Below are positions 20,155-28,116 of a DNA stretch of 45,761 nt, one piece after another. The notes under the pieces were generated by a model. The model searched no databases and had not been told where the DNA came from. It was given only the letters and a program-made list of their open reading frames with translations. Where the stretch lies: contig JAAYYY010000205.1 in the NCBI GenBank assembly GCA_012515125.1, positions 1-45,761 on the forward strand. The letters are read 5' to 3'. Source of the DNA: Chloroflexota bacterium (GTDB lineage: Bacteria; Chloroflexota; Anaerolineae; Promineifilales; Promineifilaceae). The stretch's first letter is position 1; every line of letters starts with the position of its first letter. The translations under genes were made by a program, and so were the position numbers.

Positions 20155-20180
20155 GAACAGATGTTCTAGAACAAGTGTTC
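20155..20180. promoter_or_regulatory. Two abutting LexA/SOS boxes of Gram-positive type
   Basis: GAACAGATGTTC (20155-20166) and GAACAAGTGTTC (20169-20180), each within AGAAC-N4-GTTCT and both fitting GAAC-RNRY-GTTC. Confidence 0.85.
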
Positions 20181-20182
20181 TT

Positions 20183-20210
20183 ATTATAAGCGATTTTGCC
20201 GCCAGGTCAA
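20183..20210 (-). promoter_or_regulatory. Sigma70 promoter for the 20050-18657 operon
   Basis: Minus strand TTGACC (20210-20205), 16 bp, TATAAT (20188-20183). Confidence 0.8.
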
Positions 20211-20469
20211 AGCCTATTTTTGCCTTCTCTTAACCCGGCCTCACGCCTGGGACGGCGGCACAGGGCCGGTGTCATGACCGTCTCAATTTTCAGGCAATAG
20301 CCGGGGAGAGTATCGGCAAAAGGCTCCGCATCCCACCGCCAGGACCCTTGTTTATTTGAGAAAAAAGGTATAGCCGAAGGAGGTGAATAGAGGATAAGGG
20401 CAAGGGGAATAGAACATTAAAAAGTCTATTCTCCCCAGAGGTAGAGGGGTAAATGTTAAAGGATTCAGC

Positions 20470-20682
20470 TCAGCTCGTGCGGCCCGCCTCCCGCTCCTGG
20501 AAAAAGTCCGCGACGATGGGGGCGACGTCAAGCGAGCGGATGGCGTCGAGGGCAACTTCCAGCGCCCCTTCGTGGCACAGGCCGCTCATGCTGGCGTCTT
20601 CGTAGCGCGTGGCAGCCAGCCGGAAGCAGGCATCGCGCACGGCGCGGGCGACGGCTTCGGCCAGATCCTGTTGTTCGTCCAT
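20470..20682 (-). CDS. 70-aa small acidic protein of unknown function
   Basis: ATG preceded by GGGTGATC; MDEQQDLAEAVARAVRDACFRLAATRYEDASMSGLCHEGALEVALDAIRSLD. Confidence 0.6.
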   Translation of the reverse strand: MDEQQDLAEAVARAVRDACFRLAATRYEDASMSGLCHEGALEVALDAIRSLDVAPIVADFFQEREAGRTS

Positions 20683-20690
20683 AAGATCAC

Positions 20691-20732
20691 CCTGGGGTAG
20701 CTACCCTTCACACAACGGGTAGCTACCCCAGG
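20691..20732. repeat. Perfect 16-bp inverted repeat containing two copies of palindrome GGGTAGCTACCC
   Basis: CCTGGGGTAGCTACCC-ttcacacaac-GGGTAGCTACCCCAGG. Confidence 0.9.
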
Positions 20733-20794
20733 AAGTATAACAGATGTGGGCAGCCGGTACAGGCCAACCGGTAACCGGTAATGGAGTGCCGTGC

Positions 20795-22183
20795 TTACTC
20801 GGCCGGACCCTCGTGGAAGATGGCCGGCTGTTCGTCGCCCTCGACAATCAGGAGCGCTGCCAGGCCACGTTCGGAGCGGCTGAGGGCATGGTCTACGAGC
20901 ACGTAGTGGCCCGGCACCTCGACCGTAAACTCGACCACCGTAGCGCCGCCCGGCGGCACCGGCACCGTCTGAACGTCGGTCACCGGCCCGCTGGTTACGG
21001 AGCCCAGGTTGTAGACGCGGTCAAAGATCTCGCCGATGACGTGGAAGGAGGATGTCTTGTTGGGCCCGCCGACGCCGAAGAAGATACGCACCGTCTCGCC
21101 GACTTCGGCCCGCATCGCATTCTCCTCCAGCGTCAGGCCGCCGGCAGCGCCGTTGAAGACGAAGTATTCCGGCGTTTCGTGGCTCATCTTCTCCGGGTCG
21201 AAGGTGAGCAGGCCGGTGCTGCCATAAGGCTCGGCCGTGTACATCTCGCCCTGCATCACGTAGAACTCGCGATCGACAGGCGGCAGGCCCCCTTCCGGTT
21301 CGACGACGATCAGGCCGTACATGCCGTTGGTAATGTGGTGCGGCACGCTCGGCGTGGCGCAGTGATAGACGTAGACGCCGGGATTACGCGCCTCGAAGGT
21401 GAAGACGCGCTCTTCGCCGGGCGGGGTCTGGGTCAGACCGCCGCCGCCGTGCGGTCCGTTCACAGCGTGCAGGTCGATGGAATGGGCGAACTCGCTACCG
21501 TCCTCGTTCTGTACGCGCAGCTCGACAGTGTCACCTTCACGCACGCGCAGCATCGGGCCGGGCACGGTGCCGTCGAAAGTGAAGTAGTTATAGGTGGCGC
21601 CGTCGGCCAGCTGCCCTTCCATCTCCACAGCCGTCAGAGTCACCTGCACCAGCTCGGGCCCGCGCTCGCCGATCGGGGCGGGTAGGTCAGCCGGCCGGTG
21701 GACAATGTCGGCCCCTCCGGTCTCGGCAACCGGCTCGCCGACCCGGATGATGCCTTCCATCCCAGCCTGCCGGTGACCCGGCACGGAGCAGAAGTAGGCA
21801 AATTCGCCGGCCTCGCCAACCGTAAAGGTAATGGTCGCCGAGCTATCTTTGGCCGATAGCTCGCCGGTCGTGACGCCGAATGCATCCACGGTCAGGTCGT
21901 GAGCCATCCCGTCGCCGTTGATCAGGGTGATCGTCACGGTGTCGCCGGGCTCTGCTGCCAGCGTGGGATTAACCACGCCGTCGATGTCGCCGCCCACGCC
22001 GACGAAGGCCAGCCCGTGTTCCATAGAGGTGCGCAGCGTAAACTCGACGTCGCCGCCGAGATCGGCAGCCTCTGGCTCTGGCTCCTCGGGCAAAGCGCAG
22101 CCGACAAGGACCAGCAGAAGCAAACCAAAAAGCACCCCAAAGCGCAGCCAACGCCGGCCGGGAATTGTTCTCAAAACAGACAT
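20795..22183 (-). CDS. nirK: Copper-containing nitrite reductase with N-terminal cupredoxin domain; lipoprotein
   Basis: Lipobox LVLVGC; N-terminal blue-copper FAYFCSVPGHRQAGMEG; NirK motifs HSIDLHAVNGPHGGG, VYHCATPSVPHHITNGMYG, SSFHVIGEIFDRVY, YVLVDHALSR. Confidence 0.9.
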   Translation of the reverse strand: MSVLRTIPGRRWLRFGVLFGLLLLVLVGCALPEEPEPEAADLGGDVEFTLRTSMEHGLAFVGVGGDIDGVVNPTLAAEPGDTVTITLINGDGMAHDLTVDAFGVTTGELSAKDSSATITFTVGEAGEFAYFCSVPGHRQAGMEGIIRVGEPVAETGGADIVHRPADLPAPIGERGPELVQVTLTAVEMEGQLADGATYNYFTFDGTVPGPMLRVREGDTVELRVQNEDGSEFAHSIDLHAVNGPHGGGGLTQTPPGEERVFTFEARNPGVYVYHCATPSVPHHITNGMYGLIVVEPEGGLPPVDREFYVMQGEMYTAEPYGSTGLLTFDPEKMSHETPEYFVFNGAAGGLTLEENAMRAEVGETVRIFFGVGGPNKTSSFHVIGEIFDRVYNLGSVTSGPVTDVQTVPVPPGGATVVEFTVEVPGHYVLVDHALSRSERGLAALLIVEGDEQPAIFHEGPAE

Positions 22184-22235
22184 CTATACGGCACTCCTTT
22201 TTCCGGGCAGCACAGACCGCTGCCCAACCGTCACG

Positions 22236-22241
22236 ATCATA
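22236..22241 (-). promoter_or_regulatory. -10 element of predicted nirK promoter
   Basis: Minus strand TATGAT; places +1 near 22229. Confidence 0.55.
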
Positions 22242-22263
22242 GATCGATCTCCGGCGCAGGGAC

Positions 22264-22277
22264 TTGATCTGGATCAA
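22264..22277. promoter_or_regulatory. FNR/DNR-type operator upstream of nirK
   Basis: TTGATCTGGATCAA, exact match to TTGAT-N4-ATCAA. Confidence 0.85.
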
Positions 22278-22330
22278 GCCCTGCGCCGGATTCAGCTATT
22301 TCTCACTTTGTGAAAAAGGGAACGCTTGCG

Positions 22331-24280
22331 CTAGGCGCGCAGCAGGCGCATGCCGTTGAGGATAACCACGAGCACCGACGCTTCGTGAACCAGCATGCCG
22401 CCGGCCATGTGGACCTCGCCCAGCAACACGCCGGCAAGGAGCAGGCCGACGGTGGCGAGGGCAATCGCCACGTTCTGGTGGATGTTACGCAGCGTCGCGT
22501 GGGATAGGCTGATGGCTTCCGGAAGCTTGAGCAGGTCGTCGGACATCAGCGCGACGTCAGCCGTTTCCAGGGCGATGTCGGTGCCCGCCGCACCCATGGC
22601 GATGCCGATGTCGGCCGCGGCCAGGGCCGGCGCGTCATTGATGCCGTCGCCGACCATAGCCACGACGTGCCCCTTGCTCTGTAGGCGGCGAATGGCCTCC
22701 AGCTTCTCTTCCGGCAGCAGTCCGGCGTGGACGTTAGTGATGCCGGTCTGATGGGCGATGGCTTCGGCCGTGCGCCGGTTGTCGCCCGTGAGCATGGCGA
22801 TCTCCTTCACGCCCGAGGCGCGCAGCCGGCGAACCATTTCCGCCGCGTCCGGCCGGACGGTATCGGCGATGCCCAGGACGCCGATAACTTCCCGGCCCAC
22901 ACTGACGAGCACGGCGGTCTTGCCTTCGTCCTGCAGGCGTTGCCGCTCCGTCTCGGCCCGTTGCGTTGCGCGAATCTCCAGCCGCTCCAGGAGCGCCGGC
23001 GTGCCGACGGCAATCGTCTGCCCGCCGTACCCGGCGATCACCCCCTGACCGGTGAAGGTCTCGAAATGGTCGGCGTCGGAGAGGCCGGGCAGGTCGCCAG
23101 CAGCCTCGACAATGGAGGCCGCCAGTGGATGCTCCGAGCCGGCCTCGGCAATCGCCGCCCAGCGCAGCACGTCCTGCTCCTGTGCGCTCCAGCGAGAGTC
23201 GCCGTTCGACGGCTCCAGAGCCCGCCCGCTGCCTCCGGCGGGAACGGCAGCCATCTCCGCCACCGGTACAGGCGCCAGCGCGACGACGTCAGTCACGCGC
23301 GGCCGGCCGGCGGTGAGCGTGCCGGTCTTGTCCAGGGCCAGGGCGGAGATCTTACCTGCGTTCTCCAGATAGTCGCCGCCCTTGATCAGGATGCCGCGCT
23401 GGGCGGCTCGCCCGATACCGGCGACGACGGAGACAGGCGTGGAAATAACCAGCGCGCCGGGGCAGCCGATGACCAGCAGCGTCAGCGCCAGCTCGACGTC
23501 CCGGGTCAGAAGGAAGGCGACGCCGCTGAGGCCGATGATGAACGGTGTATACCAGCGGGCGAAGCGCTCGATGAAGCGCTGCACCGGCGCCTTTTCTTCC
23601 TGGGCTTCTTCCACGCGGCGGATGATGCGCGCCAGTGTCGTGTCCGCGCCGATGCCCGTGGCGCGCAGGCGCAGCAGGCCGGCCTGGTTGACCGTGCCGG
23701 CGAACAGCTCGTCGCCGGTACTCTTCTCGACGGGAAGCGGCTCGCCCGTGATGGCGCTCTCGTCCACAGCCGAGCGCCCGCCGACGACGATGCCATCAAC
23801 CGGTACCTTGCTGCCCGGCTTGACGAGAACGATTTCGTCAGGCAGCACTTCGTACGGCGCGACCTCGACCTGCTGGCCGTCGCGCACGACGGTCGCCGTC
23901 GCCGGAGCCAGCTCCAGCAACCCCTGGAGCACCTGGCGGGTGCGGTCCAGCGTGCGGGCCTCCAGGTAAGCGCCGAGCAGGAAGAGGAAAGTCACGGCGG
24001 CTGCTTCCCAGACCTCGCCGATGAGCAGCGCGCCCCCGGCGGCAATCGTCACCAGCAGCTCGATGCTCACATGGCGATTGCGCAGGCTGTGCCAGGCGCG
24101 CACGGCGATGTCGCCGCCGGCCAGCAGGGCTGCAGCCGCCATGAAGGGGTCGTGCCAGCCGTCCTGCTGCAGAAGATGGCGTGCCCCCAGGGCGGCGAGG
24201 ATGAGCAGCCCACTGAGGATCATCAGCAGGCGGCGGCGCCGCGCCGGGTGGCGCCACGTCGCGGCCAGAGTGGCTACCAT
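22331..24280 (-). CDS. Heavy-metal P1B-type ATPase with CPG membrane motif
   Basis: [45 protein letters not shown] motif [14 protein letters not shown]. Confidence 0.9.
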   Translation of the reverse strand: MVATLAATWRHPARRRRLLMILSGLLILAALGARHLLQQDGWHDPFMAAAALLAGGDIAVRAWHSLRNRHVSIELLVTIAAGGALLIGEVWEAAAVTFLFLLGAYLEARTLDRTRQVLQGLLELAPATATVVRDGQQVEVAPYEVLPDEIVLVKPGSKVPVDGIVVGGRSAVDESAITGEPLPVEKSTGDELFAGTVNQAGLLRLRATGIGADTTLARIIRRVEEAQEEKAPVQRFIERFARWYTPFIIGLSGVAFLLTRDVELALTLLVIGCPGALVISTPVSVVAGIGRAAQRGILIKGGDYLENAGKISALALDKTGTLTAGRPRVTDVVALAPVPVAEMAAVPAGGSGRALEPSNGDSRWSAQEQDVLRWAAIAEAGSEHPLAASIVEAAGDLPGLSDADHFETFTGQGVIAGYGGQTIAVGTPALLERLEIRATQRAETERQRLQDEGKTAVLVSVGREVIGVLGIADTVRPDAAEMVRRLRASGVKEIAMLTGDNRRTAEAIAHQTGITNVHAGLLPEEKLEAIRRLQSKGHVVAMVGDGINDAPALAAADIGIAMGAAGTDIALETADVALMSDDLLKLPEAISLSHATLRNIHQNVAIALATVGLLLAGVLLGEVHMAGGMLVHEASVLVVILNGMRLLRA

Positions 24281-24291
24281 CTCGGGCTTCC

Positions 24292-24507
24292 TCAGAAGGC
24301 CGAAGGCTCGGCTTCGTAGCCGGCGGCGCGCACGGCTTCGACAAGCCGGGATACGCCGGTCTGCGCCGGGTCGTGTTCGACCTCGATCCGGCCGGTGTTG
24401 AAGTGCACGGTGGCGCTTTCGACGCCGGGTACGTTTTGCAGCGCCTTCTCGATTTTGACGACGCAGGATGGGCAGGAAAGCTCGCGGCTACGCAACAGGG
24501 TCTTCAT
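24292..24507 (-). CDS. Stand-alone HMA-domain metallochaperone
   Basis: [38 protein letters not shown]; CxxC motif; SD GAAGGAG. Confidence 0.88.
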   Translation of the reverse strand: MKTLLRSRELSCPSCVVKIEKALQNVPGVESATVHFNTGRIEVEHDPAQTGVSRLVEAVRAAGYEAEPSAF

Positions 24508-24584
24508 CTTGTTTTATCTCCTTCGTGATCCAGTATGGCGATCAATCACTGCCCATAGATTAACCGGTCGCCGGCCGGCAAAAC

Positions 24585-24598
24585 ATGATCTGGATCAG
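24585..24598. promoter_or_regulatory. FNR/CRP-like operator upstream of HMA-ATPase operon
   Basis: ATGATCTGGATCAG; shares the 12-mer TGATCTGGATCA with the nirK operator. Confidence 0.65.
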
Positions 24599-24642
24599 TT
24601 AGCCGCAAAGGAGATGATGGATTTTTGCGCTCGAGGGGGAAA

Positions 24643-25014
24643 CTACGGCTTCCGCGCGTTCCGGGCGGCTGCTTCGATCAGCGTCTCTATTCCTTCCCGA
24701 TGCACATCCGCCACGCTATGGAGCTTGACGTGGCGTAGCTGTTTGCCTGTGCCCACCAGCAGGCCGTGTGGATCTTCCAGGTCGGCGCCGTGGAAGAAAC
24801 CCAGATTCACGTGGTTCTTGAATGGCGACAGATAGAGGAAAACGTCGGCGTAACGGCCGGTGAAGGAGTAGGTCAGGCTGTTATGCCCTGCTCGGAACTC
24901 GCTTTGGGCTTCGGACAGCAGCTTTTCGACCAGCGCCCGCGCCTCCCGCGCAATGCTGGCGATCCTCTCGTCCTGGCGGGCCAACAGGTCGTCGAAAGTA
25001 GAAGCCCGGGTCAT
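24643..25014 (-). CDS. DUF1801-like domain protein
   Basis: GGAGG upstream of ATG; ALVEKLLSEAQSEFRAGHNSLTYSFTGRYADVFLYLSPFKNHVNLGFFHGADLEDPHGLL. Confidence 0.65.
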   Translation of the reverse strand: MTRASTFDDLLARQDERIASIAREARALVEKLLSEAQSEFRAGHNSLTYSFTGRYADVFLYLSPFKNHVNLGFFHGADLEDPHGLLVGTGKQLRHVKLHSVADVHREGIETLIEAAARNARKP

Positions 25015-25087
25015 GCTCATCCTCCTTTTTCGCCTGGTACAGGCATGGTCGCAGTTGTGGCCGGCCGTTCCCTCGCCCGGGATAAGA

Positions 25088-25846
25088 TCAGGCCAACCCA
25101 TCCTCGGCGAGGGCTGCCAGGGCGGGCTGGTCCGTGATGGCGACCCACTGCCGCCCGCTGGTGATCAACCCCTCTTTCTGCATCTGGCTCATAACGCGGC
25201 TGGTGCTCTCCGGCGTCGTGCCCGTCATCTGTGCCAGATCCTCCCGCGAAAGGGGCGTCTGGATGAGTAGGCCCATCTCCTGTTCTTCGCCCAGCTTCTC
25301 GGCGAGGCGCAACAAGGTGGCGGCGATGCGCTGCTCGACCGGGTAGGCGCTGAGCTGGCGCACGCGCTCCTGGGTGGCCTGCAGCCGGCTGTTGGTCAGG
25401 TCGAGCACAGCCAATGCAGCGGCCGGGTGCTGTTCGAGAATGGCGCGAAAGGCCTGTGTAGCCACGGCGAGGACACAGACCCCGGTCTGGGCGACGGCGG
25501 TTTCCGTATAGACCGCATTTTCCTGGGCGGAGAGGTTGCCGAAGAACTCGCCCGGCGTGAGCACGTCGAGCAGCACGTCCTTGCCGGCGTGGGTATGGTG
25601 CAGCAGCTTGACCTGCCCGGAGGCGACGACGTAGAGGAAAGCCGCCGACTCGCCGCTGTAGGTGATCGTCTCGCCGGCGACGAAACCTTGCTCGCGGAAA
25701 CGCTCGTTGGCCGCGGCAACGGCCTCGGGCGAAAGGGTAGCGAAGAAGGGGAGCGCGCCGAGGATCTCCAGGCGCAGGTCGATGGAGCAGGCTGCAGGGG
25801 GAACTATCTCGACTTCTACGGGGGAACGGCGGCGGCTGTCAGTCAT
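25088..25846 (-). CDS. Crp/Fnr-family transcriptional regulator
   Basis: ATG 25846 (ATGA overlap with upstream gene) after AGGAG; cNMP-binding fold; HTH LSREDLAQMTGTTPESTSRVMSQMQKEGLI with E-x-x-S-R recognition helix. Confidence 0.88.
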   Translation of the reverse strand: MTDSRRRSPVEVEIVPPAACSIDLRLEILGALPFFATLSPEAVAAANERFREQGFVAGETITYSGESAAFLYVVASGQVKLLHHTHAGKDVLLDVLTPGEFFGNLSAQENAVYTETAVAQTGVCVLAVATQAFRAILEQHPAAALAVLDLTNSRLQATQERVRQLSAYPVEQRIAATLLRLAEKLGEEQEMGLLIQTPLSREDLAQMTGTTPESTSRVMSQMQKEGLITSGRQWVAITDQPALAALAEDGLA

Positions 25847-28116
25847 CCATCTTCTCCTGTCAGGCGGCGCAGCCAGCGCAGCAGCCAGAGAGGCCGGCGC
25901 AGCTGCCGCCATAGAGCACGCGCTTCCCGGGCCGGCCGGCTGTAGCCATCCTCGCCGTCCGGGGGTGCGTACTGGTACGATACAAAAAGCGCGGTGAGGC
26001 GGGCCACCGAGCCCTGCGCGCCCTGGAGCAGCCGGTTGAGGCGCGGCCTCTCCTCCCAGACGGTAAGTTGCTCCTGTAAGACGGCTGCCATCTCGTGCGG
26101 CGTCTGGCTGGCGGGGGTCGCCACGCCCAGCGCGCGCGCCGAGCGCAGCAGACGGTCGTAGACCCAGGGAATGGTCGGCGGCGCGGCCGGGCGACGCCTG
26201 TGCCACCAGACCCAGCCGCCAGCGAGCAGGAGCATCAGCAGCACGGCCCACCAGGTGGAGACGCGCTCGGCAGGCTGCTCCGGGATAGGCGGCGTGCTGA
26301 GAGGCGGCTCGGGGGTGGGCGGCGGGCTGCCCATCGTCGCGCCGCTCGCAGATAGCTCTGTGCGGGCCGGGAAGGGCGTCGTGGGTTCAAACTCGACCCA
26401 GCCATAGCCGGCGAAGTAGATTTCGGGCCAGGCATGGGCGTTGATCTGGTAGATCGTCTGTATGCCGTTCTCGTCCGCGGGTTGGGCCAGGTAACCGGTC
26501 GCCAGGCGGGCCGGCAGGCCGAGGCTGCGGGCCATGACGGCCATCGCCGAGGCGTAATAGTCGCAGTAGCCGGTCTGCAGGTCAAAAAGGAAATAGTCGA
26601 CGGGGTCGCGGCCGGGGGGTGGGCTGCTGACCTCCAGGCTATAGGGATACTGGCGCAGGAAGCTCTCCAGGGCGCGGGCCTGGTCGTAGGGGTTGTCGTG
26701 GCTGCCGGCGACCTCCTGGGCGAGATCGCGCACGCGCTGCGGCAGTTCTTCGGGCAAATTCGTGTAGCGAGAAAGGATGAGCTCGGGAACGGCCTCGCCA
26801 CCGGCGGCGCGCAGTTCGGCCGGCGAGGCCGTAACGAGCCGGCTCGTGGCCTCGTAGCGCGCGCCCGGTCCTGCCGCGGCGGAGACGCGCACCGCGCGCG
26901 AGAAGTCCTCACGACCGCGCCAGTGGAGGCGGACAGGCTGGTCGAAGGAGAGGGGCAGGCCGACGGTGTACAGGATGGTCCGGTCGTCAACCAGCCAGCG
27001 AACAGTTTGCGTGAAAACTGTCTGCCCCGAGAGCGCGGGCTGGGGGATGGCGGCCTGCGGTTCCCATCGCTCCTCGCGCTCTTCGGAGAGCGCCCAACCG
27101 CGACCGGTGTAGATGTCGTAGCTGGCGGCGCGCCAGTGGGTGGCGGCTGGATGAGTAGGCTGGACGCGCGCGGTCATCGCCACCGTCTCGTAGAGTTCGG
27201 GCGCGCCGCCGAGGAGAAAGGCGCGCGGCAGGACGCCCGGCCCGCCGGCACGAAACGCCGGCTCGCTGCCAAGCTGCGGCTGGCGCACGCCGCCAAAGGC
27301 CCGGTCGAACGCCTGCTCGGTCTGCTGGACCGCCCCCAATTCACGAAAGGCGCGGGCGATCTCGCGCACGTTGATGGCGGGCAGGATGAAGCTGGTGACG
27401 AGGAGCATGATCGCCACGCCGGCAGCCACTGCCAGCAGTTCGAAGCGGATTTCCGGCGAATAGTCCACGCGGCGCTGCTGCCAGCCATATTCCAGGTTGG
27501 CAAAGTGCAGGGCGGCGATGAGCAGCGCGGCAAGGCCGGCAAAGGCGGCGGCGAACCAGCGATGCGTCTCGTAGCCGGCGTAGGTTCCGTTCACGCCCAG
27601 GGCCAGACCGAGCAGGGCCAGCCCTGCAAGGGGGCGACGCTGCCGGAAGACGGCCCAGGCAGCATAGACCACCACGAGCCAGACGCCCAGGCCCAGCCCG
27701 GCGGCAAAGACGATGGTCTCCTGGCTGCTGCCTCCCTCCGTCACGGCGAGCAGCCAGCTACCAGCACGGTCGAGCAGCAGCGCCCACTGCCGGCGGAAGA
27801 CGTCGTCGCCATTGCCTCTGAGCAGCGCACCGAGCGTGGGCACGAGCCGGCCGAGATAGAGGGTGGTAAGCAGAAGTCCGTAGGCCAGCAGCAGCAGCCA
27901 GGCAGGGAGTGCGTGCAGGCGCCGGTGGGCGAGCACGGCGCTCAGGAGCAGGGCCAGCGGCGCCAGAAACAGGACCACGCTCCCCTCCGGCACCCACTCG
28001 GCAGCGGCGATGGAACCGGCGAGCATGCTGGTGGCGACGAAAAGCAGGAAGAAGGGTATCCAGCCCTCGGCGGGCCGGAAGCGATTCCAGACCCAGGTCA
28101 GCGCGTTGTTCATCAT
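25843..28116 (-). CDS. Transglutaminase-like membrane protein (TgpA/DUF3488 type)
   Basis: N-terminal multi-TM; TGYCDYYASAMAVMARSLGLPARLATGYL, NAHAWPEIYFAGYGWVEFEPT; C-terminal TM + DUF4129-like region. Confidence 0.85.
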   Translation of the reverse strand: MMNNALTWVWNRFRPAEGWIPFFLLFVATSMLAGSIAAAEWVPEGSVVLFLAPLALLLSAVLAHRRLHALPAWLLLLAYGLLLTTLYLGRLVPTLGALLRGNGDDVFRRQWALLLDRAGSWLLAVTEGGSSQETIVFAAGLGLGVWLVVVYAAWAVFRQRRPLAGLALLGLALGVNGTYAGYETHRWFAAAFAGLAALLIAALHFANLEYGWQQRRVDYSPEIRFELLAVAAGVAIMLLVTSFILPAINVREIARAFRELGAVQQTEQAFDRAFGGVRQPQLGSEPAFRAGGPGVLPRAFLLGGAPELYETVAMTARVQPTHPAATHWRAASYDIYTGRGWALSEEREERWEPQAAIPQPALSGQTVFTQTVRWLVDDRTILYTVGLPLSFDQPVRLHWRGREDFSRAVRVSAAAGPGARYEATSRLVTASPAELRAAGGEAVPELILSRYTNLPEELPQRVRDLAQEVAGSHDNPYDQARALESFLRQYPYSLEVSSPPPGRDPVDYFLFDLQTGYCDYYASAMAVMARSLGLPARLATGYLAQPADENGIQTIYQINAHAWPEIYFAGYGWVEFEPTTPFPARTELSASGATMGSPPPTPEPPLSTPPIPEQPAERVSTWWAVLLMLLLAGGWVWWHRRRPAAPPTIPWVYDRLLRSARALGVATPASQTPHEMAAVLQEQLTVWEERPRLNRLLQGAQGSVARLTALFVSYQYAPPDGEDGYSRPAREARALWRQLRRPLWLLRWLRRLTGEDG

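Noticed and set aside
22727-24319. Plus-strand 530-aa ORF opposite the P1B ATPase
   Set aside because: Antisense of a canonical ATPase; no domain motifs.
25847-26251. N-terminal extension of the Crp/Fnr ORF in the supplied track
   Set aside because: Extension is low-complexity and antisense-free overlap with the end of the transglutaminase gene in another frame; ATG 25846 has an RBS and ATGA coupling.
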